Of a DNA stretch of 64,000 nucleotides, positions 32,301 to 40,936 are shown piece after piece. The DNA lies in NCBI GenBank assembly GCA_964421815.1, contig CAYQYT010000006.1, positions 62,001 through 126,000 of the forward strand, read 5' to 3'. The notes under the pieces were generated by a model, which made no database searches, had not been told where the DNA came from, and saw nothing but the letters and a program-made list of their open reading frames with translations. The DNA is from DTU089 sp964421815 (GTDB lineage Bacteria; Bacillota; Clostridia; Oscillospirales; Acutalibacteraceae). How positions within the stretch are numbered: the stretch's first letter is position 1; every line of letters starts with the position of its first letter. The translations under genes and the position numbers were made by a program.

Positions 32301-34382
32301 GCGCAAAAAGGCACGATTACCATTGAGAAGACCGGTGAAGTATTCTCTTCTGTCCGTGAAACCAATGGTATCTACCAGCCCATTTATGAAGTTCAGGGCT
32401 TGGCAGGTGCAGTTTATGAGATCATCGCCACAGAGGATGTTATCACCCTTGATGGCACAATTCGTTACACAAAAGGACAGGTAGTTGCAACCCTTACCAC
32501 AGGAGCAGATGGCAAAGCGACAAGCGAACCGCTCTACCTTGGTAAGTACACTGTGAAGGAAATTAAAGCTCCCCACGGCATGGTGCTTAATACCGCTCCT
32601 TCCAATGTAGAACTCACATATGCAGGTGAAAAAGTAAAAGTCACCACAACCTCCACATCGTTTTATAACGAGCGACAGAATGTCATGATTGATCTGACCA
32701 AGTCTCTCGAGAAGGACGATGTATTCAATATCGGTAACGGCGATGAAATTACTCGTGTACAGTTTGCACTCTATGCAGCCGAGGATCTGACTGCCGCAGA
32801 CGGTAAGGTAGTTCCCAAGGATGCAATCATTGAAATCGCAACTTGCGATGCAGACGGAAAGATTGTCTTTAATATCGACCTACCCGTAGGTGCAAAGGTA
32901 TATGTGAAGGAGTACGCAACCGACAGCCACTATATACTCTCCGACCTCATCTATGAGGTGACCTTTGATTATGAAGGTCAAGATACCGTTACCGTCAGCA
33001 AGAGCATTAACGACGGCAATGCCATTGAAAACGAAATGATTCGTGGCAGTATCGTGGGAAAGAAACTGGATGAGGACGGCTTCACAATTTGCGGCGCACT
33101 CTTTGGCCTTTTCGCAGAGAATGAAACTGAGTTCACAGAGGATACTGCAATCCTTACCTGTGAGTCCAATGAAATCGGCGTATTCTACTTCGAGAATATT
33201 CCCTTCGGCAGATGGATCGTTCGAGAGATTAAGTCGGCCCCTGCTTTCGTATTGAATGAGAACAGTTATGCTGTTACCATTGCAGAGGATGAGCAGGTTG
33301 TTGAGATCGTCATCGAAAATGAGTTCATCACCGGCTCTGTGAAGACTACGAAAGTCGATAAAGAATACCCCGAGAACACGCTCGGCGGTGCCATCTTTGA
33401 AATCTTCGTGGATGTGGACGGCAATCAGGAGTTCGATGCAGAGATCGATCTGCTCGTAGGTGAAATGACCGAAGGCGAAAACGGTGTCTACACAATGGAT
33501 AACCTTCGCTATAACGGTTACTTCCTGTACGAAAAAGCAGCTCCCGAGGGCTTCCTCAAGGATGACGGCTATTACTATTTCGAGATTAGAAATAACGGCG
33601 AAACCGTTATCGTAGAAAACGAAGCAGGTGTTGGGTTCACAAATCAGCCTATCAAGGGCAATGTTACTACCACCAAGGTGGATGAGGAATATCCCGAGAA
33701 CAAGCTGACCGGTGCTATATTCCACATCTATGCCGATGCAGATAAGAACGGTGAATTCAACGCAGAAATCGATTCCTTTGTGGTCGCATTGTCTGAAACC
33801 GAGGTTGGCATTTACCTTGCGGAAGGCATCCGCTATGGTGGTTACTTCTTGTATGAGGAAACTGCTCCCGAGGGCTTCGTGAAGGATGATAACTACCACT
33901 ACTTCGAGATTCGCAACGATGGCGAAACCATTACAGTCGAAAACATGGCTGGCGTGGGCTTCACCAACAAGCCTATCGTTGGCGAACTCGAACTGACCAA
34001 GACCGACATTGCAGATGGCAATCCTCTTGCCGGTGTCGGCTTCCGTATCAAGGATGTAGATGGCAATACCGTAATCGAAGGATATACCGATGAGAACGGC
34101 ATCGCCAAATTCACTCTCCGCTACGGAAAGTACACCTATTCTGAATTTGATCCTCTCGAGGGCTACATCGCCAACACAGATGAGTATCCGTTTGAAATTA
34201 CTGAGGACGGACAGATCATCAAAGCAAGTGTAACCAACGAGAAAATCCCTGTCCCCGATATTCCGCAAACCGGCGATAACTCCAACCTTGGCTTCTGGAT
34301 CGGCCTTGGTGCGATTGCACTCGGCGGTTTGATTGCTACCGTAATTGTCGGTTTCAAGCGAAAGAAGGACGATGAGGATTAA
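29394..34382 (+). CDS. Sortase-anchored CHAP plus SpaA-repeat surface adhesin
   Basis: 1662-residue cell-wall protein. Signal peptide (1-32, ending AFAAVA). Residues about 105-255 form a CHAP/NlpC-like amidase domain: GLCCASFVTYYI with C119 and SHKHVAIYSG with H204, plus LSPGDIVIFGD. About 13 SpaA/Cna-B prealbumin-like domains follow (262-1620), each opening with a Lys-containing strand such as GDLKVTKTAEDG and closing near an Asn, as needed for isopeptide bonds. Units at about 1310 and 1420 are near copies. The C-terminus has IPQTG (1623-1627), a hydrophobic helix and a basic tail. It lies in the transfer operon with a class B sortase, so a mating-contact adhesin with wall-cutting activity is inferred. 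Confidence 0.92.
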   Translation: MNFVKKKWSKVLAMVLAVVMVIMAMPMSAFAAVASDLPEEMADHSILRALAYTGYDVDQQIADGTLYQSGNYGSRTPSGILSGIHYGTSTSGFETVADTTTVTGLAPNIARYQDYGLCCASFVTYYICNYLPNIEGVDTQFITDAIKATGWNSQACVTWQKALNGLADEGKIEKIGTSASNVDRSKLSPGDIVIFGDSENSHKHVAIYSGTYKGVDFIIHVGNDRGPEISRIDWMGDSSNGDKASYPNAYFHLPDDIFENDGSIEIYKEDTDGKALAGAYFTATNTETNEKFVIGPTNSSGYAKSEDKIPYGTYTITETVFPTNYRSYGTTTWTKTLNSETPNATITIEAVNELIPGSAKIVKTAEDGEVAGISFNIKGNGVDKTVTTDENGEIKIDNLKPGNYTVTETVADKYVPQEVRSVTVVSGQTATVTFNNVLKRGSLQITKDSEDGLVEGVQFKLSGTSLAGLPVEQYAVTNANGVATFEDVLISGHAPYVLEEVNTAERYVIPEDQTAVIEWNKVTNNYFYNELKRGDLKVTKTAEDGLVEGMKFHLYGTSLSGEKVDEYAYTDENGIAMFYDVLIGEGYTLEEVNTNIRYVVPAKQTADIEWKKVTNKSFENILKKFRVDVFKVDGYLFWGDPEDEESGGLVPVSAVPMSLAVDSDQMVNEYGWPYGVTQGDATLEGAVYGIYNNGVLVDTYTTDKNGYFLTDYYVCGDNWYLQEITPSEGYLLDDTRYYIDCSAYEYTVELNTEYVDVYEAIVRGKIAIIKHCDDGSTKIETPEEGAVFAVYLKSAGSFDNTEEKERAILFCDEFGFAETEWLPYGTYVVEQIDGWDGKEMMPAFEVNVNADGETYRYLINNATFEAEIEIVKKDAETGNVIPAAGIGFKVRNTDTGEYVIQHINYPTPEDIEVYYTDSTGKLMLPSPLPYGNYEIIEQNTCYGYVLDSEPVAFKVDGSADLVTVVKSNVAQKGTITIEKTGEVFSSVRETNGIYQPIYEVQGLAGAVYEIIATEDVITLDGTIRYTKGQVVATLTTGADGKATSEPLYLGKYTVKEIKAPHGMVLNTAPSNVELTYAGEKVKVTTTSTSFYNERQNVMIDLTKSLEKDDVFNIGNGDEITRVQFALYAAEDLTAADGKVVPKDAIIEIATCDADGKIVFNIDLPVGAKVYVKEYATDSHYILSDLIYEVTFDYEGQDTVTVSKSINDGNAIENEMIRGSIVGKKLDEDGFTICGALFGLFAENETEFTEDTAILTCESNEIGVFYFENIPFGRWIVREIKSAPAFVLNENSYAVTIAEDEQVVEIVIENEFITGSVKTTKVDKEYPENTLGGAIFEIFVDVDGNQEFDAEIDLLVGEMTEGENGVYTMDNLRYNGYFLYEKAAPEGFLKDDGYYYFEIRNNGETVIVENEAGVGFTNQPIKGNVTTTKVDEEYPENKLTGAIFHIYADADKNGEFNAEIDSFVVALSETEVGIYLAEGIRYGGYFLYEETAPEGFVKDDNYHYFEIRNDGETITVENMAGVGFTNKPIVGELELTKTDIADGNPLAGVGFRIKDVDGNTVIEGYTDENGIAKFTLRYGKYTYSEFDPLEGYIANTDEYPFEITEDGQIIKASVTNEKIPVPDIPQTGDNSNLGFWIGLGAIALGGLIATVIVGFKRKKDDED

Positions 34383-34384
34383 GC

Positions 34385-34717
34385 ATGATGAAAAAGGTGT
34401 ATATTTGCGCACCTTTGGGTGGCGATGTCAAGGGCAACCTTGAAAAAGTCAAGCGATATACTCGATTCGCTTTAATGTGTGGCACGGCTCCGGTCGTGCC
34501 ACATTTTTATGCGCTCTGCCTTGATGATGATATCGAAAAGGAGCGAGAAATCGGTATTGTTGCAGGACTGGGTATGTTGTGGTTTTGTGATGAGCTTTGG
34601 TTATTCGGGGACGAAGTTACCGAAGGAATGCACACAGAAATCAATTTCTGCAAGAACCTCAACATCCGCATTAAGAAAATCAATGAAAAAGACATCAAAA
34701 AAGTGATCGGAGGATGA
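34385..34717 (+). CDS. DUF4406 nucleoside 2-deoxyribosyltransferase-like protein
   Basis: 110 residues with the DUF4406 pattern: KKVYICAPLGGDVKGNLEKV, VPHFYALCLDDD and WFCDELWLFGDEVTEGMHTE. The fold is that of nucleoside 2-deoxyribosyltransferases, so nucleotide binding or base exchange is possible. Its role in conjugative elements is unknown. It begins two bases after the adhesin stop and overlaps the next gene's ribosome-binding region, so it is part of the transfer operon. Confidence 0.85.
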   Translation: MMKKVYICAPLGGDVKGNLEKVKRYTRFALMCGTAPVVPHFYALCLDDDIEKEREIGIVAGLGMLWFCDELWLFGDEVTEGMHTEINFCKNLNIRIKKINEKDIKKVIGG

Positions 34718-34719
34718 TT

Positions 34720-35055
34720 ATGATGAAAAAGAAAACCGTTAGAATCCTTTTCTGCTTAGTGGCAGTCCTTATGCTGACGATGAGTTTCTCTTTGACTGCA
34801 TTTGCGGCCGGAGATGTCGCAGGTGCCATTGAGCAGACTTGGAACACAGCTAAAACGCAGGTGCAAACAGTAGTTAATAATGTTGTGTTTCCTGTGGTAG
34901 ATATGATTCTTGCCATCCTCTTCTTCGTGAAGTTGGGTACGGCATATTTTGACTACCGCAAACACGGGCAGTTTGAATTCGCAGCTCCTGCCATACTGTT
35001 TGCTTGTTTGATCTTCACCCTTACCGCTCCTCTGTATATTTGGACGATTCTGTAA
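34720..35055 (+). CDS. DUF3852 protein, VirB2-like candidate
   Basis: About 111 residues from ATG 34720 (GGAGG seven bases upstream). A cleavable signal peptide (LFCLVAVLMLTMSFSLTAFA) is followed by a short polar segment and two transmembrane helices (about 50-68 and 88-108) with TAYFDYRKHGQFEF between them. The pattern fits DUF3852. Size, signal peptide, two helices and position before VirB6/VirB3/VirB4-like genes resemble VirB2/TrbC-type channel or pilin subunits; this equivalence is an inference. Confidence 0.8.
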   Translation: MMKKKTVRILFCLVAVLMLTMSFSLTAFAAGDVAGAIEQTWNTAKTQVQTVVNNVVFPVVDMILAILFFVKLGTAYFDYRKHGQFEFAAPAILFACLIFTLTAPLYIWTIL

Positions 35056-35070
35056 TCAGAGGTGATAAGG

Positions 35071-35487
35071 ATGAATTTTTTTGAAAATGAAATGCGAATG
35101 ATGTTCGACCACACGGGTATTATTCAAGACCCGAAATTTGTAGGCCGAACAATGCTGGGTAAAATAGACGATGACTTGCGGGTAAAAATGCAGTTCATCT
35201 CTACCCATATTTCCAAGCATTACGATGCAATTCAGGTTTCCATTATTAACCGTAAAGATGGAATAGTGGATAAGGAAACTATGAAATTTGGGGACATTAT
35301 CGGATTGCGACAAGACAACTGTGGCAACATGGTGCATCCTTATATGTGGGAACAAAGCGATAAGAACGCTTATTGGTATGTACATGTATCCATTTCCGAC
35401 AAGGCGCGAATCGGCGACACGGTTTTGGATTATGTTGGGATGTATCAGGATCAGGAAATGTCCGTAAATGAAATGCAGTTTCAGTAA
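35071..35487 (+). CDS. Transfer-operon protein of unknown function
   Basis: About 138 residues from ATG 35071 (GAGGTGATAAGG upstream), soluble, mixed alpha/beta, beginning NFFENEMRMMFDHTGIIQDP. There are no recognised motifs or membrane segments. It lies between the VirB2-like and VirB6-like genes; similar small proteins occur at this position in related clostridial elements, so it is probably a structural or assembly part of the transfer machine. A GC-rich hairpin (GGGACGG / CCGTCC) lies in the 67-bp gap after it. Confidence 0.72.
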   Translation: MNFFENEMRMMFDHTGIIQDPKFVGRTMLGKIDDDLRVKMQFISTHISKHYDAIQVSIINRKDGIVDKETMKFGDIIGLRQDNCGNMVHPYMWEQSDKNAYWYVHVSISDKARIGDTVLDYVGMYQDQEMSVNEMQFQ

Positions 35488-35554
35488 AAGAATTCAATCC
35501 TGTGGGGACGGTGGAAGCCGTCCTCACTTTCGTAATACTTGGAGGTGATAATTA

Positions 35555-36484
35555 ATGTTTGACTGGATCGGCGATCTTATAGATGCTATAGCGGAAGCAA
35601 TCCGTGAAGCATTTGAATTCCTTGGAACGCAGATCTCCAATACTATTTGGAATACGATGCTGAAATGGTTTTATGAAACCATTTATGATGCAGTTGCTGA
35701 CTTTTTCTCTATGATGGGAAACATGGGCGCAGATATCTTCGAATTGGATTGGGTAAAGGCAACAATTCAGTTATTTACCTATTTTGGCTGGGCTTTATTT
35801 GTTGCCGGTGTTGTGGTGGCGGTATTCGATGTAGCCATCGAATATCAAAACGGCAGAGCAGATATAAAATCTTGTGCAATTAACGTTCTGAAAGGGTTCT
35901 TCGCCTGTTCACTCATTGGCGTAGTCCCGGTAGAACTTTATAAATTTTGCATAAGTTTACAAAATACCTTCTCCCACGATCTTTCTGCCTTGTTTGCCAG
36001 TGGACAATCCATCGATCTTGCTGGGCAAAGTACAAGCGTTCTTGTAGGAAGCTTCTCGGTCGCAAATAACATTACCTTCAATCTCTTTAATATCCTTGCA
36101 CTTATAGCATTTGGCTATTGCGTAGTAAAGATATTCTTCCAAAACATCAAACGTGGGGGCATTTTGCTCGTGCAGATGGCTGTAGGCGCATTGTATATGT
36201 TCTCCGTCCCCCGAGGATATCATGATGGATTTGTACAGTGGATGAAGCAAGTAGCAGCAATATGTCTTACGGCATTTATGCAAACGACACTCCTGTTCCT
36301 TGGCCTGTTAACTTTCCCAACCAATATGCTTCTTGGTCTCGGCATTATGCTTGCCGCTAATGAGGTGCCGAGAATTGCCCAGCAATTTGGATTAGATTCA
36401 AGCGTAAGGGTGAACATGATGTCTGTCGTTCATGCGACTACTACAGCGGTCAATCTGACACGTTCTATTGCAAGGGCTAAATAA
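35555..36484 (+). CDS. TrbL/VirB6-type conjugation membrane protein
   Basis: 309 residues with an N-terminal amphipathic region and five or six transmembrane segments (about 68-92, 108-128, 172-196, 200-222, 228-256, 258-280). The arrangement fits TrbL/VirB6-like inner membrane channel components of clostridial ICEs. The C-terminus is basic and Ser/Thr-rich (VVHATTTAVNLTRSIARAK). It has a good ribosome-binding site (GGAGGTGAT). It should form the translocation channel with the VirB3- and VirB4-like products encoded next. Confidence 0.87.
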   Translation: MFDWIGDLIDAIAEAIREAFEFLGTQISNTIWNTMLKWFYETIYDAVADFFSMMGNMGADIFELDWVKATIQLFTYFGWALFVAGVVVAVFDVAIEYQNGRADIKSCAINVLKGFFACSLIGVVPVELYKFCISLQNTFSHDLSALFASGQSIDLAGQSTSVLVGSFSVANNITFNLFNILALIAFGYCVVKIFFQNIKRGGILLVQMAVGALYMFSVPRGYHDGFVQWMKQVAAICLTAFMQTTLLFLGLLTFPTNMLLGLGIMLAANEVPRIAQQFGLDSSVRVNMMSVVHATTTAVNLTRSIARAK

Positions 36485-36528
36485 GCGCCCTTCAAAGGCA
36501 TGAAAACACATTAATTGGAGGTATGTAA

Positions 36529-36789
36529 ATGACACAATATATTTATCCGCAAAATCTCAAGGCTACAGCAAATCTGTGGCTGTGGGGATTGCGAGATTTC
36601 TGCATCATTGGTATTGCAGCACTTTTGTCGGTTGTGATACTGGTGCATATGCATTTTTTTGTTCCTGCGGCGGCGACCTTGTGCTATGCGTTTTTAACCA
36701 TTCGCATGGACGAAACAACCGTGCTGGACTATATGAAATACGCTGTGAAGTTCCTAATATCTACACAGCAATACTTTGAGTGGAGGTGA
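36529..36789 (+). CDS. VirB3-like small membrane protein
   Basis: 86 residues with two closely spaced hydrophobic segments (about 24-44 and 46-62) and a polar C-terminus that includes LDYMKYAVKFLISTQQYFEWR. Position between VirB6- and VirB4-like genes and topology match VirB3/PrgI-type proteins. The next gene's ribosome-binding site overlaps its stop codon. Confidence 0.78.
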   Translation: MTQYIYPQNLKATANLWLWGLRDFCIIGIAALLSVVILVHMHFFVPAAATLCYAFLTIRMDETTVLDYMKYAVKFLISTQQYFEWR

Positions 36790-36794
36790 GCAAA

Positions 36795-37394
36795 ATGGGA
36801 AAAGACAAGCAGAAAAAAAGAAAAGGCAGTTCGGTACAAGACCTAATTGGTGTAAAAACTTTTACAAAATACGGTCTGAAAACCAATAAGGCAGAGCTAC
36901 TCTTCTACCTTGTTGCACCGACAAATATTTCTGTGCTTTCACACACCAATATTGAAATAAAAGTAAGACATTTGATGATGGTACTTTCTGCAATACCGGA
37001 TATCGAAATTGCCTGTACCGACTCGTCTGAATGCTTTGATGACAATAAGGCATACCTTCATATGCGAGTGGATGAGGAAATGAACCCTAAAATAAAGAAG
37101 ATATTGAAAAAGGACATAGAGTTCTTGGATCAGATACAGGTGGAAATGGCCACCGCTCGTCAATTCTTCTTCATAGCGCGGTGTAAGGCAAAGAAGCCCG
37201 AACAGGTATTTCAAATGGCGAACCGTGTGGAAAAAGTTATCTCGGAGCAGGGATTCGAGGTTAGGAGAATGCGAAAAGAAGACATCAAGCGTTTTCTTGC
37301 CTTGTATTTCGATGCAAGCCTAAATGGTGAGCAACTGCCCGACATTGATGGCGAACAGTTCTTTGAGGTAAACGAGGACGATGAGGAAACTTAA
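36795..37394 (+). CDS. Probable VirB4 N-terminal-domain-like protein (separate gene)
   Basis: About 199 residues from ATG 36795 (GGAGGTGAG upstream). Soluble and basic at its N-terminus (MGKDKQKKRKGSS). ELLFYLVAPTNISVLSHTNIE, LMMVLSAIPDIEIACTDS and ATARQFFFIARCK resemble the non-ATPase N-terminal domain that precedes the motor in VirB4/TraE proteins. The downstream VirB4 ATPase is unusually short at its own N-terminus, so the function may be split between two genes. Sortase overlaps its 3' end by 14 bp. Confidence 0.65.
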   Translation: MGKDKQKKRKGSSVQDLIGVKTFTKYGLKTNKAELLFYLVAPTNISVLSHTNIEIKVRHLMMVLSAIPDIEIACTDSSECFDDNKAYLHMRVDEEMNPKIKKILKKDIEFLDQIQVEMATARQFFFIARCKAKKPEQVFQMANRVEKVISEQGFEVRRMRKEDIKRFLALYFDASLNGEQLPDIDGEQFFEVNEDDEET

Positions 37395-38085
37395 TATATT
37401 TCTTGTTTTTCTGTTGTCGGCACTCATTGCCGTGTCTGCGTATATGATTTGGAAGGAAGTGTCCATACAACAGAAAGAAAAGAAGGAGTTTGACGAACTT
37501 CTCGAAATCATTGAGCCAATCAAAACGGACAAGCCCGAAGATGAACCAAGCGAGAACTCTTCGGAAACAGGTACAGAAGCAGGTTCAACAAAAAACGAAC
37601 AGGAAGTTCGAGAGCGAAACCTTGCTCCGCTCTTCGAGAGAAATAAAGAATGCATCGGATGGATCTGTATTGAGGGAACAAATGTAAATTACCCAGTAAT
37701 GCACACCCCCAACAATCCGCAAAAGTATTTGCGTAAGAATTTTGAGGGTGAGTACAGTCAATCCGGTGTTCCGTTCCTCGATGCCCGTTGTACAGCAGAT
37801 AGTGGGACTGTCATAATTTATGGTCATAACATGAAGAACGGCACACAATTCTCTGATCTGAAAAAATACCTTAATGCCGACTTCCGAAACGCCCATCTAA
37901 CGATAGAGTTTCAAACGGAAGCCGGCGTTCGCTATTACACGGTTGTGGATGTGATTCTAACTGACATCTACGATGAAATCTATAACAAAATCAGTTCCGA
38001 AGACAACACGCTCATTCTTTCCACCTGCTATGGTGGAACAAAGAGCGGTCGTCTATTAATAATCGCAAAGGAGGCCACAGGCTAA
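37381..38085 (+). CDS. Class B sortase
   Basis: Membrane-bound transpeptidase that links sorting-signal proteins to the cell wall, 234 residues. N-terminal membrane anchor (7-24), a charged Ser/Glu-rich linker (35-80), then the sortase fold. The catalytic triad is H149 (TVIIYGHNMKNGTQF), C216 (LILSTCYGG) and R224 (SGRLLIIA). The GHN/STC contexts are class B. Its likely substrate is the IPQTG-bearing adhesin encoded in the same operon. It overlaps both neighbours, implying tight coupling. Confidence 0.94.
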   Translation: MRKLNIFLVFLLSALIAVSAYMIWKEVSIQQKEKKEFDELLEIIEPIKTDKPEDEPSENSSETGTEAGSTKNEQEVRERNLAPLFERNKECIGWICIEGTNVNYPVMHTPNNPQKYLRKNFEGEYSQSGVPFLDARCTADSGTVIIYGHNMKNGTQFSDLKKYLNADFRNAHLTIEFQTEAGVRYYTVVDVILTDIYDEIYNKISSEDNTLILSTCYGGTKSGRLLIIAKEATG

Positions 38086-39917
38086 TGTCTAAAAGAAAAC
38101 CAAAGGTGCTGACACCGGAACAGGTTGAGGAAATCCGAACCAAGGATTTCTTCGACTGTATCCTGCCCAGTACTATTAAATTTTTCAGCGACCATTATAT
38201 AGTCGGTGATAGTTACCGTTGTGTATGGGCAATTCGTGAATATCCGCCCTCTACCGAAGAACAAGCAATTCTTTCACAGCTTGCAGATCGAAATGGCGTT
38301 ACCATACGTATCTATCACAGACTGGTTGAGTCAATGGAACAGAGAAAAATCATTCAAAACGCTACACGCCGAAATACATTAAAAAGCGGTGGCAACGATA
38401 TGAATGACACTATCGAAGCAGAAGGCAATCTGCATGATGTAATCGAGTTGCTTGCGAATCTTCGTAAAAATAGAGAACCCCTGCTTCATTGCTCTGTGTT
38501 CATTGAACTGAAAGCAAAGCACATGGAAGCACTTAAAGAGTTGCAGAGTGAGATTGCAATGGAGTTGACACGATCCAAGATATCTATCGATAGGCTGACC
38601 CTTCGCCAAAAAGAAGGGTTCCTTTCTGCTCTGCCCGTGGGCTTCAATCAGTTCGGTGCACAGTTCGAGCGGGTGCTACCGGCATCGAGTGTAGCCAATC
38701 TTTATCCCTTTAACTTCTCGGGTAAAACCGATCCCGAGGGGTTATATATCGGACGTGATAAATTCGGCACGAATATACTTGTCGATTTTGATCGCCGCGC
38801 CGAGGATAAAACCACAAGTAATATTTTGATCCTTGGTAACTCTGGACAGGGCAAATCCTATCTCTTAAAGCTGATCCTCACTAATATCCGTGAGTCAGGC
38901 AAGAGCATTATCTGTCTTGATCCCGAGAGCGAATACATCGATCTGTGTGCAAATCTCGGTGGCTGTTATATTGATTTCCTTTCCGGTGAATATACCATTA
39001 ATCCCCTTGAACCTAAAGCATGGTCAGACGGAAACGATGAGATCGATTCTACGACTCCCGAGGCGTTCAAAAAACAGACACGCTTGTCACAGCACATTGC
39101 ATTTCTTAAAGACTTTTTCCGAAGTTATAAGGATTTTACTGATGCACAGATTGATACTATTGAAATCTTACTTGCAAAACTGTATGCGCGGTTTGGTATT
39201 ACTGACACTACGGACTACAGTAAACTGAAGCCAACCGATTATCCGATTATGGAAGACTTCTATAAGCTGTGCGAGGAAGAATTCATGACCTACGACAAAC
39301 AGAGAAAATATCTCTATACCGAGCTTACTCTGCAAGAGGTTTGCCTCGGCATCAATTCTATGTGCGTAGGCGCTGAAAGTCGATATTTTAATGGTTATAC
39401 CAACATCACCGATGATGCTTTCTTGGTGTTTGGTGTCAAAGGTCTTATGGACACAAACAAGCGACTGAAGGATGCGATGCTGTTCAACATTCTGTCTTTT
39501 ATGAGTAATCAGTTGCTCGGCAAAGGTAATACGGCAGCATCAATCGATGAGTTGTATTTGTTCCTAACCAACATGACTGCAATTGAATATATCCGCAACG
39601 CAATGAAACGAGTGCGAAAGAAGGACTCCTCGATTATTCTGGCATCACAGAATATCGAGGATTTTTTGATCCCTTCTATTCGTGAATTTACCAAGCCCCT
39701 GTTCAGCATTCCAACACATCAATTTTTGTTTAACGCAGGTCAGATCAACCCCAAGGAATATATGGATGCACTACAGGTTGAGCCGAGTGAGTTTGAACTC
39801 ATCAAGTATCCCGAGCGTGGTACTTGCTTGTACCGTTGCGGAAATGAAAGGTATCTGTTGCAGGTCATCGCCCCCGATTATAAGTCGGTACTCTTCGGCA
39901 AGGCGGGTGGACGATAA
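38085..39917 (+). CDS. VirB4-type conjugation ATPase
   Basis: Motor ATPase of the type IV secretion machine, 610 residues. Walker A is GNSGQGKS (251-258), preceded by the typical GLYIGRDKFGTNILVDF strand and followed by IICLDPESEYIDLC. The C-terminal part has FLVFGVKGL, SIDELYLFL (Walker B region) and SSIILASQNIEDFL. VirB4 proteins are commonly 750 or more residues; the expected extra N-terminal domain appears as the separate gene at 36795. It overlaps the sortase stop by one base. Confidence 0.93.
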   Translation: MSKRKPKVLTPEQVEEIRTKDFFDCILPSTIKFFSDHYIVGDSYRCVWAIREYPPSTEEQAILSQLADRNGVTIRIYHRLVESMEQRKIIQNATRRNTLKSGGNDMNDTIEAEGNLHDVIELLANLRKNREPLLHCSVFIELKAKHMEALKELQSEIAMELTRSKISIDRLTLRQKEGFLSALPVGFNQFGAQFERVLPASSVANLYPFNFSGKTDPEGLYIGRDKFGTNILVDFDRRAEDKTTSNILILGNSGQGKSYLLKLILTNIRESGKSIICLDPESEYIDLCANLGGCYIDFLSGEYTINPLEPKAWSDGNDEIDSTTPEAFKKQTRLSQHIAFLKDFFRSYKDFTDAQIDTIEILLAKLYARFGITDTTDYSKLKPTDYPIMEDFYKLCEEEFMTYDKQRKYLYTELTLQEVCLGINSMCVGAESRYFNGYTNITDDAFLVFGVKGLMDTNKRLKDAMLFNILSFMSNQLLGKGNTAASIDELYLFLTNMTAIEYIRNAMKRVRKKDSSIILASQNIEDFLIPSIREFTKPLFSIPTHQFLFNAGQINPKEYMDALQVEPSEFELIKYPERGTCLYRCGNERYLLQVIAPDYKSVLFGKAGGR

Positions 39918-40936
39918 TGGCGGCTCCGGCAGTTGGTGCAGCACTAAAAAAAGTTGCGACTTATATCCTTACGGATAAAAAAGCCCTTAAAGTGGTGGGC
40001 ATGATTATCGGCATTGTTATTGTCATAATCATTATGCCCATTATTGCCTTAATTGGACTATTTAGTGGGACGGTTGATATGGATACAGACCGCCTTCATC
40101 AGATGATCCAAGAAAATCAATCTCAGATGGCTGAGAACTGGACTGCGGTCGAAACAGCCATGACCAATGCCGGATATGACTCTATGCGCATACAGGAAGC
40201 CCAAACGCTGTATGTATTTGCACTTTATGATTTTGCAGGCGAAAGCGGCTTCGCTACGAAATTTGTCGATTGTTTTGAAACAGAACAAACCGATGCTGAG
40301 TTGATAGAAAACGTCAACACAGTTTTCGGGACAAACATCGTGGTGCAAGACTTCACGAATGCAATGGCAAGTACACGCAACGCATATATAAACACCTCTC
40401 ACTATGTCGATCCAAATACAAAAAACAATCTCGACTTGGTTAAGTGGTCGGAATTTGCTGCGGATAAGGGATGGGGTTATGTTTACGGAACATACGGAAC
40501 AGTTCTTGATACGTCTCTTTTCGAAAGCAAAATCCAACAGTATCCAGATGAAGTGGGTGGACACCAAGACTTCATCAAGGAAAACTGGCTCGGGAAACGA
40601 ACAGCGGATTGTGTCGGGTTGATCAAGGGTTACTCTTGGTATGATGTGCAGGGACAAACTACAATCCTTGTGTCAAACGGAATGCCCGATATTGGCGCGG
40701 ATACAATGTACGAAAACGCAACAGAAAAAGGAACAATTGATACAATCCCCGAAACGCTCGGACTTGCAGTTTGGAAAGAAGGCCATATAGGCGTTTATAT
40801 TGGCGAAGGAAAAGTTGTCGAAGCTTTTGGTACTACAACTGGAGTCATACGTTCAGAACTCTCCAATGGTGGCTGGACGCATTGGTTGAAGATACCTTAC
40901 ATCACATATCTTGAACAGGAGGATATAGAAGAATGA
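39917..40936 (+). CDS. Transfer-associated NlpC/P60-type cell-wall hydrolase
   Basis: 339 residues. One transmembrane helix (about 26-49) anchors an extracellular part. The C-terminal half has the NlpC/P60 pattern: catalytic C232 in RTADCVGLIKGYSW and H290 in WKEGHIGVYIGEGKVVEAFG. The region in between (60-165) is a helical linker/stalk. It plays the VirB1-like role of locally cutting peptidoglycan for the mating channel. It starts one base into the virB4 stop and overlaps the next gene by 4 bp. Confidence 0.88.
   Translation: MAAPAVGAALKKVATYILTDKKALKVVGMIIGIVIVIIIMPIIALIGLFSGTVDMDTDRLHQMIQENQSQMAENWTAVETAMTNAGYDSMRIQEAQTLYVFALYDFAGESGFATKFVDCFETEQTDAELIENVNTVFGTNIVVQDFTNAMASTRNAYINTSHYVDPNTKNNLDLVKWSEFAADKGWGYVYGTYGTVLDTSLFESKIQQYPDEVGGHQDFIKENWLGKRTADCVGLIKGYSWYDVQGQTTILVSNGMPDIGADTMYENATEKGTIDTIPETLGLAVWKEGHIGVYIGEGKVVEAFGTTTGVIRSELSNGGWTHWLKIPYITYLEQEDIEE

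Noticed and set aside
32880..34412. Long open frame (510 codons) on the minus strand opposite the adhesin
   Set aside because: It mirrors the repeat structure and codon bias of the SpaA domains, has no ribosome-binding site or recognisable domain, and lies entirely opposite a secure gene.
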